64,000 nt of DNA from CAVROP01 sp050008495 (GCA_050008495.1 JBEKMN010000043.1:1-64000), one strand, 5' to 3'; counted from the first letter of the stretch, positions 24,803 through 33,846 are shown. Made by a program: numbers and translations. The notes: a model not told the origin generated them from the sequence alone.

Positions 24803-26626
24803 TCACCATGCCCAGGCGTAGGCCTCGACGCGCGGGTCGGCGCCGGCGCTGAGCACTCCCGACTTTTTGTCCATAATGATCCCCGCGTTCGAACCCAGCG
24901 ACCACGGGCCCGCCACCCGCAGCTTGTGCCCACGCGCCACGAGCGCCTGCTGCGTGGCCTCGGGGATGCGCGCCTCGACGGAAGCAGCGCCCGGTTCCAT
25001 GGTGTGGGGAAACACCGAGGACGGAAAACTCGAGGTCGACCAGCGCGGCGATTCGATGGCCTGCTGGATGTTCATGCCGAAGTCGATGACGTTGATGAGC
25101 GTCTGGATGGTGCGCATCACCTGGTCGTCGCCGCCCGGGCTTCCCAGGATTCCAAACGGCTCGCCGTCCTTCATGATGAGGGTGCTTTGCAAGGTGCTGC
25201 GCGGCCGCTTGCCCGGTTCGAGGGCGTTCGCTTCGCCTCTCACCAGCGAGTAGTAATCGCCGCGGCAGTTGAAGAGGATGCCCGTGCCGCCCATCACGAC
25301 GCCCGTCCCCATGCTGCTGTGCAGGCTCGGCTCAAAACTCACCATGTTGCGATCCTTGTCCACGACGCCGATGTAGCTCGTGTCGCCCTCGTAATCGGCG
25401 TTGCCCTCCCGAACCACCACGGCCTGCCGCTTCGCGGCGGGGGCATCGCTCATATACTTTTCCGGCGAACCCGGCCGCAATTCGAGCGAGGCCGCATTCA
25501 TGGCGATGAGCTTTCTTCGATCTGCCGCGTATTCCTTGGAGAGCAGCCCGGCATAAGGAATCTTGATGTAGTCCATGTCGCCGAGATACTTCTCGCGGTC
25601 CGCCATGGCCAGTTTCATAGCCTCGATGTTGACGTGGAGGAAGTCGGGGCTGTTGAGGCCCATCGCCCTCAGGTCATAGCCTTCCAGGATATTTAGGGCA
25701 AAGAGTTCCGTAGGCCCCTGGCTGGCCGAAGGGTTCTTGTAGATCTGATAGCCGCGGTAGTTGATGGAGACCGGGTTCTCGACCTCTGCCGTGTATTCGG
25801 CGAAGTCCTGGTAACGGAAAAGTCCGCCGTTCGCTTCGGAAAAGGCCGCGAATTCGCGCGCGATGTCGCCTTTGTAAAAGCGGTCTCGGGCCGCCTTGAG
25901 CGCCTCGTGCCGGCCCTTTGCCTGGGCGGCTCTTTCGGCTTCAACCAGCTTCTCCAGGGTTCGGGCGAGATCGGGATTCCTGAATATCTCGCCGGGTTTG
26001 GGCGGTTCGCCATTCGGCAGATAGATCTTCACGGTGCTCGGATATTTAAGGATCTTCTTGGTGACGGCAATCGCATGGGCGCGGCCCTCGCTGATGGGGA
26101 ACCCGTCTCGCGCCAGCTCGATCGCCGGTTGGAGCACCTGCTCGAAGCTCATCGTGCCCCAACGGTCCAGCAGGATATACCACGCGTCAACGACGCCCGG
26201 AATTCCGCCGGAGAGCAGGCCGTCGCTGTCGGGGATCTTGCCGCCGTTGTTCTTCTCGTACCAGTCAATCGTGGCGAGCTTGGGGGCGCGCGGCTCGGCG
26301 TTAATGGAGAGCACCTTCTTCCGGCTGGCTAGATAAACCAGAAGCACAGCGTCCGAGCCGACGCCGTTGAAAGGGAAGTCCGTCACCGCCAGCGCCGCCT
26401 GGCCGCCCACCGCCGCGTCAAAAGCGTTTCCGCCTTCTGCCAGAATGCGCCTGGCCGCCTCCGTGGCTTGGGGCATCATTGAGGAGATCGCCGCCGTTCG
26501 TCCCCGAATAACCGGACGCATGGAATGGGTCGGCGTCGCCGGACCTTCCTGGGCCAAGGCAAACGGCGCGATGCCGAAGCCGAGAATTAATGCACAAAAG
26601 CCGAGTACCACTTGTGAAGCTGTCAT
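24803..26626 (-). CDS. ggt: Gamma-glutamyltranspeptidase family protein
   Basis: 607 aa, exported (signal VVLGFCALILGFGIAPFALAQ). It is made as a precursor that self-cleaves before the nucleophilic Thr, seen here in GDTSYIGVVD (T416 from the chosen start). Also visible are the large-subunit signatures EGGNAFDAAVGGQAALAV and LSGGIPGVVDAWYILLDRWG and the small-subunit GSPGGDDQVMRTIQTLINVI. The enzyme transfers or hydrolyses gamma-glutamyl groups, for example of glutathione. The frame is open to a GTG at 26668, but the ATG at 26626 has GAAGG before it and gives a clean signal peptide. No operon partner is obvious. Confidence 0.9.
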   Translation of the reverse strand: MTASQVVLGFCALILGFGIAPFALAQEGPATPTHSMRPVIRGRTAAISSMMPQATEAARRILAEGGNAFDAAVGGQAALAVTDFPFNGVGSDAVLLVYLASRKKVLSINAEPRAPKLATIDWYEKNNGGKIPDSDGLLSGGIPGVVDAWYILLDRWGTMSFEQVLQPAIELARDGFPISEGRAHAIAVTKKILKYPSTVKIYLPNGEPPKPGEIFRNPDLARTLEKLVEAERAAQAKGRHEALKAARDRFYKGDIAREFAAFSEANGGLFRYQDFAEYTAEVENPVSINYRGYQIYKNPSASQGPTELFALNILEGYDLRAMGLNSPDFLHVNIEAMKLAMADREKYLGDMDYIKIPYAGLLSKEYAADRRKLIAMNAASLELRPGSPEKYMSDAPAAKRQAVVVREGNADYEGDTSYIGVVDKDRNMVSFEPSLHSSMGTGVVMGGTGILFNCRGDYYSLVRGEANALEPGKRPRSTLQSTLIMKDGEPFGILGSPGGDDQVMRTIQTLINVIDFGMNIQQAIESPRWSTSSFPSSVFPHTMEPGAASVEARIPEATQQALVARGHKLRVAGPWSLGSNAGIIMDKKSGVLSAGADPRVEAYAWAW

Positions 26627-26714
26627 CGGAACCTTCTTTGGACGAGAATGACCTGCCATCTCAATCACCGGCCCGGGGCGGGGACCTTTTTTCCGTGGAC
26701 GGAAAACCTTCCAA

Positions 26715-26816
26715 CGCTGTCATTCTGAGCGAAGCGAAGAATCTCGCTCCGATCCTCTCATTCTCGCTTCATCACGGACCAGAGCGAGATTCTTCGCTTC
26801 GCTCAGAATGACAGCG
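26715..26816. repeat. Perfect 35-bp inverted repeat (REP-like dispersed element)
   Basis: The arms 26715-26749 and 26782-26816 are exact reverse complements, separated by 32 nt. The arm core is TTCTGAGCGAAGCGAAGAAT. Single degenerate copies occur at 33791-33818 and about 2892-2920. It lies between the ggt start and the next gene on the minus strand and would form a long cruciform or RNA hairpin. This is a common type of intergenic element in acidobacterial and other environmental genomes. Confidence 0.75.
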
Positions 26817-27068
26817 CTTTTTCAAAGCAGCGAGGAATCCCAGTCGGCGACTAGCCGACTGCTTGTCGCTATTTCCGACCCTCCAGCCTTGGTCCGTTTT
26901 GCGCAAACTGGCCTGTTGTTGCTCCTTTTGCGCTCTAATTTGTGCAAATATGCGCTCAAAACGCGCATAATTTGCAGCTTTCAAAAAGGTGACTTCCTTT
27001 GTTTTCAAGTACTTCTTAGCTTCGTTCCCACGATTTTTGTATTTCCATGCAATTCGCTCTTTCCCCAT
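26772..27068 (-). CDS. Doubtful small hypothetical protein running into the repeat
   Basis: 98 aa beginning MGKERIAWKYKNRGNEAKKY. The N-terminal 60 residues are lysine-rich and could be real. The last 25 residues (ending CHSERSEESRSGP) are simply a translation of the right arm of the inverted repeat. There is no clear ribosome site. The sequence from 27069 to 27307 holds nothing that I can support. Confidence 0.25.
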   Translation of the reverse strand: MGKERIAWKYKNRGNEAKKYLKTKEVTFLKAANYARFERIFAQIRAQKEQQQASLRKTDQGWRVGNSDKQSASRRLGFLAALKKRCHSERSEESRSGP

Positions 27069-27307
27069 TCGCCGGGCCCATTCCGTTCACTTGAGCGTCG
27101 TGGCAGCCCCGGCGCGCGTCTGCGACAAACTGTCCCCCATTCGACCACAGTTATAGGCTATCAGAAGGCCGGCGGCTTGTCAAGCGAAAAATGCGAAACA
27201 GCCCCAGGGGGGACTCAGTTTAGGAGACTCCGTCGAGCAGCGAGGCGGGGTCCAGCGCGGTAACGAGATCGTAGCGCTTGAAGTCGGCGCAGCCGGCTGT
27301 GCAGAAT

Positions 27308-27889
27308 TTAGACCCTTAGCGAGCCACGGAACGCCCTACCGCTATAGAAACAGGGCGCAGTGTTATGATACACGAAGACATGACCGAAGCGGCAATCAGC
27401 AAAGAGGGCGCCGCCGAGTTTTCTAATATCAGGGGGTGTTTTCAACCAGCTCTGCGTCTTCGTATCGAAATTTCCAAGTTTCTGCAACTCCCGATATTGT
27501 TCCTCAGTTAATGGCTCAATGCCCATGGCCGCTGCCATATCAATAACGTTACCTCCCGGATGCAACCCTTGCTTTTCTCTTTTCTCCTGCCCTTCACGGT
27601 CATAACAAGCCTTTCTGCGGCCTCTAGGAGTTTCCGCTGAGCAATCATAAAAAATGTAATCGCCCGTCTTTCTATCATGACCAACAACATCCGGTTCGCC
27701 GCCAGTTCTTTCCATTTCTTTGAGTGGCCATAGTTTTTCAGTATTAGCTTCCAGCTTTGCTTGTACGTTAGCCCATTCAAGACCCTTATGGCGGTTCATG
27801 TTTTTCTCAAAACGGGCTTTCAATGCTCTGAGCAGTTTTTCACGTTGTTCTGGTGACAACTCCTTCTTATTGCTATTCATGTTGTTCAT
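27308..27889 (-). CDS. DUF4256 family protein
   Basis: About 193 aa, matching DUF4256 over nearly its full length: KLLRALKARFEKNMNRHKGL, ERTGGEPDVVGHDRKTGDYI, FYDCSAETPRGRRKACYDRE, AAAMGIEPLTEEQYRELQKL and the closing FRGSLRV. The function is unknown. Start candidates are ATG at 27889 and 27880 and a TTG at 27919; none has a strong ribosome site. The coding sequence is clearly richer in A/T than its neighbours (many AAA, AAT, GAA codons), which suggests recent acquisition. A 68-aa gene lies directly upstream on the same strand. Confidence 0.85.
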   Translation of the reverse strand: MNNMNSNKKELSPEQREKLLRALKARFEKNMNRHKGLEWANVQAKLEANTEKLWPLKEMERTGGEPDVVGHDRKTGDYIFYDCSAETPRGRRKACYDREGQEKREKQGLHPGGNVIDMAAAMGIEPLTEEQYRELQKLGNFDTKTQSWLKTPPDIRKLGGALFADCRFGHVFVYHNTAPCFYSGRAFRGSLRV

Positions 27890-27915
27890 ACTTTTTTTGG
27901 TTTGGAGCTGGTACG

Positions 27916-28122
27916 TCAAGCCAGCCGTGTTCCTGTAACCTTATATCCACCGAACGGCCATTTCCATTCGGAGGAAGGGCTTTTGCCGTCGGGACTGAAT
28001 TTGCCCTTCACGAAGTTGTCCGAACCCTTATGGCCGAACCAAACCGTGAGGGTGTCGCCCGCGAATTCGTAAACATAATCACGCGTCAGGCCATCAAGCG
28101 AGCTATAAATCAGGATTTCCAT
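27916..28122 (-). CDS. Small beta-rich protein, possibly a truncated domain
   Basis: 68 aa starting MEILIYSSLDGLTRDYVYEF. AGGAG lies 6 nt upstream of the ATG, so translation from here is plausible. The repeated strand-turn pattern (DTLTVWFGHKGSDNFVKGKF, then a SEWKWPFGGYKVTGTR ending) resembles the C-terminal half of larger DUF1579-like lipocalin-type proteins. It could be a remnant of one or an intact short gene. It abuts the DUF4256 gene and shares its lower GC, so both may have arrived together. Confidence 0.5.
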   Translation of the reverse strand: MEILIYSSLDGLTRDYVYEFAGDTLTVWFGHKGSDNFVKGKFSPDGKSPSSEWKWPFGGYKVTGTRLA

Positions 28123-28476
28123 TTTGGCTCCTGGATTGGGCTAGCATACCACAATCCCCCACGTCTTGATCCTCCGCCGGGTGCTGACGTGCCCTTTTTT
28201 GGCATGTCTGCGCTCCTGTGGATTGGGAGAGGCTCATACATCAGGACAAAGAGCGTCCTGACGTATGATGCGCCACCCCAAGCCACGCGCCTGTTGCGCG
28301 TCACACCCTCACACCTTTTCCCCTCAGGTCAATCTGAACTTGACGCGCCAGGGTTACCGGCATACTATGTGCTGGCAGGAATAAAGGCGACACCGGAAAA
28401 CCCGGCTGAGTGTTTCTCCCCCCCTTTGGGCCAAATTCAATAACGGGCGGCCGATCTACTTTGATGGAGGCTTCGG
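28123..28476. other. Intergenic region with a 14-bp hairpin
   Basis: About 350 bp upstream of two divergent genes. It contains TCATACATCAGGAC (28234-28247) and GTCCTGACGTATGA (28255-28268), an inverted repeat with one mismatch and a 7-nt loop. The hairpin may be a terminator-like or protein-binding site. No gene could be supported here. Confidence 0.45.
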
Positions 28477-28980
28477 ATGAGGCAAGTCAAGAGTATCGTG
28501 TGTTTTGGGCTCCTGTTTCTCTTCGTGGGAATCACGACGAGTCCCGCCCTCGGGGATGAGGACAAGAATCAAGCCAACTGGGACAGGCTGAAACAACTGT
28601 CGGCGGGCCAGGAAATTCAATTCGTGCAGAACGACGCCAAGTCCAGTCGGAGTAACTTCCGCAGCGTAACTGACGAGGCGATTGTCGTGAGTACGGCGGC
28701 CGGCGAGCAAACTATAGCTCGGCAAAGTATCGTCCGGGTTTCGTCCAAAGGCAAAGGGCACCGCATGAGGAATGCGCTGATCGGCGCTGGAGTCGGGGCG
28801 GGCGCCGGCTTGGGGATTGGCGCGGCGGCGGATCACCACAAAGCTTGTACCGGATTCTGCGTCAACGTTCTGCCCAACGGAGGCAAAGAGATAGGTACTC
28901 CGCTGGGTGCGATTGCGGGCGCCATTATCGGTGCGGTGGTTCCCACGGGCGGTTGGCACGTCATCTATCGTGCTCGCTAA
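28477..28980 (+). CDS. Exported glycine-zipper protein, unknown function
   Basis: 167 aa. A signal peptide (SIVCFGLLFLFVGITTSPALG) is followed by a small beta-rich domain (GQEIQFVQNDAKSSRSNFRS ... TIARQSIVRV), then two glycine-zipper stretches (IGAGVGAGAGLGIGAAADHH and IGTPLGAIAGAIIGAVVPTG) that could insert in a membrane. GGAGG precedes the ATG. The pattern is frequent in acidobacterial envelope proteins. No function is known. Confidence 0.7.
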   Translation: MRQVKSIVCFGLLFLFVGITTSPALGDEDKNQANWDRLKQLSAGQEIQFVQNDAKSSRSNFRSVTDEAIVVSTAAGEQTIARQSIVRVSSKGKGHRMRNALIGAGVGAGAGLGIGAAADHHKACTGFCVNVLPNGGKEIGTPLGAIAGAIIGAVVPTGGWHVIYRAR

Positions 28981-29124
28981 AGAGGGGGAAAGGTGAATGA
29001 GGCACAGATGCCCAAGAAGAAACTGACTATGCCGAGATTCACGTCGGAAGCGGAAGACGCCAAGTAGCATCAGCACCACCGCCCGGCGCTCGAGCGGGCC
29101 GCAGAGCTTCGCCAGCCGCGAACT

Positions 29125-30444
29125 CTAATTCTCCAGCGCCTCTCGGGTAATCTCCGCCCCCAGGCGGCGCAGCCTACGTTCCAGATCGCTGTGGCCGCGT
29201 TCAATCTGATAAACGTTTTCAACCACCGTCTCGCCTTGAGCAACCAGTCCGGCAAGCACAAAAGCCATTCCCGCGCGAAGATCCGGAGCCGCGACTCGCG
29301 AGCCGCGCAGGGTTTCAACGCCTTCGACGTCCGCGAGGTTTCTGGCTTTTCTCGAGATCTTTGCTCCCAGCGCGACGAGCCCGTCAATCTGGGTGAATCG
29401 GTCCTCGAAGACACTCTCCCGTATGGGGCTGATGCCCTCGGCAACCGAGGCGAGCGCCATAATGCCAGGTTGGAAGTCCGTGGAGAAGCCAGGATACGGC
29501 CAACTCACCACATTCACCGGCTTCAACTTTTCCGGGCCACGGACGCGCACCAGCGGCCCATCGGCCGTGATGCGGACACCCATCTGCTGTAACTTGGCCA
29601 CCAGGATTCGCATTTCATCCAAATGGGCGCCGACCAACTCGACGTCCCCTCGGGTGATGGCCGCGGCCATCATCATCGGTCCGGCGTCCAAGCGATCGGC
29701 CATGACGGCGTATTCGACGGGGCGCAGTTCTCGAATGCCTTCAATCCTAATTGTGCTGGTCCCCAGCCCATGGAGCTTGGCGCCCATGTGCACGAGGAAA
29801 TTCCCAAAGTCGGCGACCTCGGGTTCACAAGCGGCGTTTTCGATGATCGTTTCACCGGAGGCCAGGCAGCCGGCCATGATGAGGTTCTCGGTGCTGGTTT
29901 GGCTGGGCATGTCGAGGTAGGTGATGTTGCCGGTCAGGGTCTCCGCTTGGATCGTCAATTGATCGTTGTTTCCCTCCACCGCAGCCCCCAAACGCTTGAA
30001 GCCGTTGTAGTGATAATCCAGCCTGCGAATGCCCAAAGCACATCCCCCGACGCCCCGCAGCTCAACCTTTCCGAGCCTGTGCAGGGAGACAGGCAGGAAC
30101 AGGATCGAGGCACGGGACCGCGTGGTCAGATGAGGATCGAGTACGTGATTGGATACCGACGAGGCATCAATCACCGCCACGCGTTCGCCTTGGTCGTAGG
30201 TTACTTTTGCCCCGACGGACTCCGCCAGCGCAAGTTGAATGTAAACGTCATTCAGGGGAGGCACATTGCGTAATATGGTCTGGCCCTTCTTGACCAGAAG
30301 CGCGGCGGCGATCATCGGCAGGACGGCGTTCTTTGCGCCTTGCACGACGATGGTTCCATCCAGGACCTTTCCACCTCGGATGACATACCTCGCCGGCCGC
30401 GTGCTTTTTGAAATTGTCTCCGGGATGGGTGTGATCAGCGCCAT
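29125..30444 (-). CDS. murA: UDP-N-acetylglucosamine 1-carboxyvinyltransferase
   Basis: 439 aa. It catalyses the first committed step of peptidoglycan synthesis, the transfer of enolpyruvate from PEP to UDP-GlcNAc. The active-site Lys-Asn is in VQGAKNAVLP (K38, N39), and the catalytic Cys, the fosfomycin target, is C135 in GVGGCALGIRRLD, so the enzyme should be fosfomycin-sensitive in principle. The N-terminus has about 16 extra residues compared with most MurA proteins. It starts 3 nt after the murB stop, and the two form an operon that covers two consecutive steps. Confidence 0.95.
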   Translation of the reverse strand: MALITPIPETISKSTRPARYVIRGGKVLDGTIVVQGAKNAVLPMIAAALLVKKGQTILRNVPPLNDVYIQLALAESVGAKVTYDQGERVAVIDASSVSNHVLDPHLTTRSRASILFLPVSLHRLGKVELRGVGGCALGIRRLDYHYNGFKRLGAAVEGNNDQLTIQAETLTGNITYLDMPSQTSTENLIMAGCLASGETIIENAACEPEVADFGNFLVHMGAKLHGLGTSTIRIEGIRELRPVEYAVMADRLDAGPMMMAAAITRGDVELVGAHLDEMRILVAKLQQMGVRITADGPLVRVRGPEKLKPVNVVSWPYPGFSTDFQPGIMALASVAEGISPIRESVFEDRFTQIDGLVALGAKISRKARNLADVEGVETLRGSRVAAPDLRAGMAFVLAGLVAQGETVVENVYQIERGHSDLERRLRRLGAEITREALEN

Positions 30445-30447
30445 GAC

Positions 30448-31359
30448 TCAATCTCTCCAGATAACGACTTCTTCTTCAAGTTCCAGCCCATAAGCCTTAA
30501 GAACTCGCTCGCGGACGAGATCCATCAGCTTCAGGATATCCGCCGCCGTAGCGTGGTCGCGATTCACAATGAAATTCGCGTGCCGTTCGGACACCACCGC
30601 CCCGCCGAGCCACGTTCCGTTCAATCCGAGTGAGGCAATCGTCCTGCCCGCGGAATGTCCGGGGGGATTCTTGAACATGCAGCCCGCGCTTTCTTCCTGA
30701 AGGGGCTGCGCGGCGCGGCGTTTCCGGTTGTACTCTTTAACTCGCTCCAGGACCTCGGACTGGGGGCGGTCCAGCAACTCGAGGGTGACGGAAAGCACGA
30801 GATCGTGGGAAGAAAGATTGGTGTGCCGATACTTGAACCCCACCTGCTCGGCTTTCACGGTCTCGACCTGCCGAGTGTCGCCTTGGAAGAGCGTGACGGC
30901 GCGCACCACGCCGGCCATCTCGGTGCCGTAGGCTCCCGCATTCATGCGCAGGGCTCCGCCCAACGTCCCCGGCACGCCAACCAGGCCTTCCATCCCGCCC
31001 AGATTCCGCTTCGCGCAGGCAAGCACTGCGGTGCCTAAGCTTGTCGCCGCCGGGACGACGACGCGGTTCTCTGCAAATTCTATCGGCTCACCCCGCGCCA
31101 GGTGCAGCAGGACGTCCGGAACTCCTTCGTCAGCCACCAGCAGGTTCGACCCGCCGCCCAAGATCCGCCACGGCACATCCTGCGCTTCCAGATACGCCAC
31201 AAGCTCCGGTACGCGGCGGGTGTCATGCACCCGGAGGATGTCAGCCGGGCCGCCCACGCCCAGAGAAGTGTGCCGGCTCAGGGGTTCCCCAGGGAGCCAC
31301 TCCGCACCCCACGCCGCAAACCGCTCCGCAACTCCGCCTTCCCGCGCCAAGAGCGACAT
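30448..31359 (-). CDS. murB: UDP-N-acetylenolpyruvoylglucosamine reductase
   Basis: 303 aa, a short type II MurB with an FAD-binding N-terminal region (RILGGGSNLLVADEG at about 65-79). The catalytic set is seen as Tyr177-Arg178 (KYRHTN), the proton donor position as Cys227 in SAGCMFKNP (Ser in the E. coli enzyme; Cys is a known natural variant) and the C-terminal Glu in LELEEEVV. It reduces the enolpyruvyl product of MurA using NADPH. The ribosome site before the ATG at 31359 is weak. It is placed just upstream of murA. Confidence 0.94.
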   Translation of the reverse strand: MSLLAREGGVAERFAAWGAEWLPGEPLSRHTSLGVGGPADILRVHDTRRVPELVAYLEAQDVPWRILGGGSNLLVADEGVPDVLLHLARGEPIEFAENRVVVPAATSLGTAVLACAKRNLGGMEGLVGVPGTLGGALRMNAGAYGTEMAGVVRAVTLFQGDTRQVETVKAEQVGFKYRHTNLSSHDLVLSVTLELLDRPQSEVLERVKEYNRKRRAAQPLQEESAGCMFKNPPGHSAGRTIASLGLNGTWLGGAVVSERHANFIVNRDHATAADILKLMDLVRERVLKAYGLELEEEVVIWRD

Positions 31360-31460
31360 CAGTTTTGATCAGAACTACCCTTTCCGGCAATTTACGCTTT
31401 CGAAACAGGGCATCTCCTGCGGGGAAGTTGCGCCACCGCTGCCGCAAGCTCGCCGAACCG

Positions 31461-32648
31461 CTACTGGATGGCTTTCCAGGCCGCGGCGGCCGCCGGGAAA
31501 GTGCCCTGGCCCAGCTCGCGCTGCAGGGTGTCTCCGTCCATGCGGATCGGCTGGTTCGGGGCCGAGCCTTTCACCCAAAGATCAGCGTAATTCGATATGG
31601 AGTCCACTTGTGCCTGCTCAACTGCGTCCATGTCGAGCTTTGCCAGGTAGGTGAACTCGTCCGCGCTCATGGAGTCCGGGGCGCTCCAAACATTCCCCTT
31701 CCTGACCGGGCTGATCAGCGGACTCATGCGGACCACCCGGCTGTCCGCGGCGGGATTCTCGAGGCCCCTTCCGCTGCCCGTCATGACATGAGCGAGAAAG
31801 GTAGCGATGTCCGGCGGGTCGTCGAGAATCGCGGACGCCAATTTGCGCAGATCGGTGACCACTTGGGGCGTGTCGGCCTGCTGCACGTAGAGAGAAGACT
31901 CCTCGCCCGGCTGCGGCCAGGGAAGCGCCACCGAGGCCGTGCCAATACTGAGCACCGCGAGGTTCAAGGGATTCTGGCCTTTTACAATCGCCTCCGTGAC
32001 TCCCGCCACCACAGGATTGTTGCAGCCGGAGATTGCACCGTCCCAGTAGCGTCCCGGCCGGTCCGGGAAAGCGGCGGGTCTGTCGAAATAGTTCACCGGC
32101 GCGTTCGTTGAGGCGTGAATCGCTTCCGCCAGCGAAACCTCTGTTGTCTCGCCGGTCCCCCATTCCGGCCCGCTGGCGGGGGAGGAGCGGAAGAATGCGG
32201 CCCGGTTGCGGTCATAGTCAAATGCAATGATAAGCAGGTGCACGTCCGCGTCCGAACCGGGGCGGCGTATTCCTTCTGCGGCGCGAGTCAGCGCCGCGGT
32301 GCCTTTTTCAGGAAACGCGCTCTCCAATGCCGAAAGCTTGTTTTCCGCGCTGTACTTGGGCCCGAACCCCGTTAAATCGTGCAGGACCGTGTCCCCGAAA
32401 GAGCGCGTTGGGGAGAATACGGATTCCCGCTGGGCTTGGTCCTCAAACAGATTGAGCAGGTCACGAAGCGGGAGACCCTCGACTAATCCCCCCAGCACGA
32501 TGCTTCCGCCCGAGTTCGCCGCCACCAGGTCGAATTCCTGCAGCACGCTTCGGCCCGTCGCGGTTTCCCCGTAAAGAGCCATCAGCGCTTTGATCTGAAT
32601 CAGCGCCCAGGTGCCGCCGCCGTCAAGAGAGAGTATGCGATAACTCAC
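31461..32648 (-). CDS. Patatin-like phospholipase
   Basis: 395 aa. The oxyanion-hole glycines are in SLDGGGTWALIQIKAL at the N-terminus. The nucleophile elbow reads AANSGGSIV, so the first Gly of the usual G-x-S-x-G is Ala. The catalytic Asp is in WDGAISGCNNP (the D-G-A/G motif). The start is GTG at 32648 with AAGGAGG 5-6 nt before it. No signal peptide is visible, so it is probably cytoplasmic. Patatins hydrolyse phospholipid or acylglycerol esters. It is followed after about 100 bp by murB-murA; whether they share a transcript is unclear. Confidence 0.85.
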   Translation of the reverse strand: MSYRILSLDGGGTWALIQIKALMALYGETATGRSVLQEFDLVAANSGGSIVLGGLVEGLPLRDLLNLFEDQAQRESVFSPTRSFGDTVLHDLTGFGPKYSAENKLSALESAFPEKGTAALTRAAEGIRRPGSDADVHLLIIAFDYDRNRAAFFRSSPASGPEWGTGETTEVSLAEAIHASTNAPVNYFDRPAAFPDRPGRYWDGAISGCNNPVVAGVTEAIVKGQNPLNLAVLSIGTASVALPWPQPGEESSLYVQQADTPQVVTDLRKLASAILDDPPDIATFLAHVMTGSGRGLENPAADSRVVRMSPLISPVRKGNVWSAPDSMSADEFTYLAKLDMDAVEQAQVDSISNYADLWVKGSAPNQPIRMDGDTLQRELGQGTFPAAAAAWKAIQ

Positions 32649-33025
32649 TGAGACCTCCTTCCACCAGCATCGGATATTGCAAGATGTCCAGAACCGCGCG
32701 TCGCGATGTTTAATTCACAGGCTCGCAAGGAACGGTATCGAAGTGCATCGCCACTGGCCGCGGAGCATCGATTCCCGTTACCCGCGATGAGGAGTTTTCT
32801 TTGTGAACCCAACCCACGATTTTAACAGAAACCGACTCGCGTGGCGCCGAGCCATGCTGTCGAGATCTGACGGCCGCCTACTGAGTGATGCGAAGGGTCC
32901 ATTTCGATTGGAGCGGCATGGATTGATTCACGCCGAGCGGCCAGGCGATCCTCCCTCCTCCCAACGGAACGCACATCGACGCCTTTCAGATTTTTCGCAT
33001 ACAATACGGGTTTACAAGGAGGACT
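32649..33025. other. Divergent intergenic region, no gene seen
   Basis: This 377-bp stretch separates the patatin gene (minus) and the MOSC gene (plus). It must carry both promoters. An AAGGAGG at about 33014-33020 belongs to the MOSC gene. No other feature can be supported. Confidence 0.4.
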
Positions 33026-33739
33026 ATGCAGAAGGTCGGCGACATTCGCATGGTGGCGAGGTATCCTGTCAAGTCCATGCGAGGTGACGCCTACGCTTCC
33101 CTTCCTCTGACCCTCCAGGGCTTCGAAGAGGATCGCCGGTTTGCATTTGTGCAAGCTGAGTCGCGAAGCGATTTCCCCTGGCTCACGGCGCGGCAGATGC
33201 CGGAACTTGTCCGTTGGCAGACTTCGGTCGAGAAGCCGGGTACGCCGGACGTCGCCGTGACGGTCACCACGCCAAGCGGCGAACGGTGGCCGGTGGCGAG
33301 CCTCGAGCTTCGGCAGGCCATCGAGAAACGCTTCGGAAAGCCGGTCTTCCTGCTAAGAGACAAACGTGGCTCGTTCGATGTCGCAAACGTCTCCCTCATC
33401 AGCGAGCAGACTGTCCAGCGCATTGCCGAGGAATCGCAAACCGAGGCTAACCCGTGGCGCTTTCGGCCAAACCTGCTTGTGGACCTCGAGGGTGGTGCGG
33501 CCTTCGATGAGTTGAAGTGGGTTGGCCGAGTTTTGCGCCTGGGCGACAAGGCGCGCATCGCCGTGATCAAGGTAGACCAGCGCTGCGTCATAACCACGCT
33601 CGACCCCACCACCAGCGAACCGTCGCCCCAAATCCTGAAATGTATCGTTGAACAGCACAACAAGTGCGCCGGAGTTTACGCAACCGTGCTCACGCCCGGG
33701 GAAGTACGCACGGGTGACGGCATCAATCTCGAAGACTGA
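33026..33739 (+). CDS. MOSC domain protein (MOSC N-terminal barrel plus MOSC)
   Basis: 237 aa. The N-terminal beta-barrel begins VGDIRMVARYPVKSMRGD, typical of MOSC_N. The MOSC domain contains FRPNLLVDLEG, and the conserved Cys is in VDQRCVITTLDP. MOSC proteins bind molybdenum cofactor and act in sulfur transfer or reduction of N-hydroxylated compounds. AAGGAGG lies 5 nt before the ATG. No molybdopterin synthesis gene is nearby. Confidence 0.88.
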   Translation: MQKVGDIRMVARYPVKSMRGDAYASLPLTLQGFEEDRRFAFVQAESRSDFPWLTARQMPELVRWQTSVEKPGTPDVAVTVTTPSGERWPVASLELRQAIEKRFGKPVFLLRDKRGSFDVANVSLISEQTVQRIAEESQTEANPWRFRPNLLVDLEGGAAFDELKWVGRVLRLGDKARIAVIKVDQRCVITTLDPTTSEPSPQILKCIVEQHNKCAGVYATVLTPGEVRTGDGINLED

Positions 33740-33790
33740 ATGGGATTATCGAATCGCCCTCGAAGCCGTTTTTCTCCGTGGAGCTGCGGG

Positions 33791-33818
33791 GATGCTTCGC
33801 TTCGCTCAGCATGACAGC
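33791..33818. repeat. Single degenerate arm of the dispersed element
   Basis: GCTTCGCTTCGCTCAGCATG with flanks matches the right arm of the 26715-26816 repeat with few changes. It stands just after the MOSC gene. Confidence 0.6.
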
Positions 33819-33846
33819 TTACGCGCGGCTCAGCCGCTGTTCCCGA

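Noticed and set aside
28110..28304. 64-codon minus-strand frame upstream of the 68-aa gene
   Set aside because: It overlaps the hairpin at 28234-28268 and looks like chance; the 68-aa gene has its own AGGAG site.
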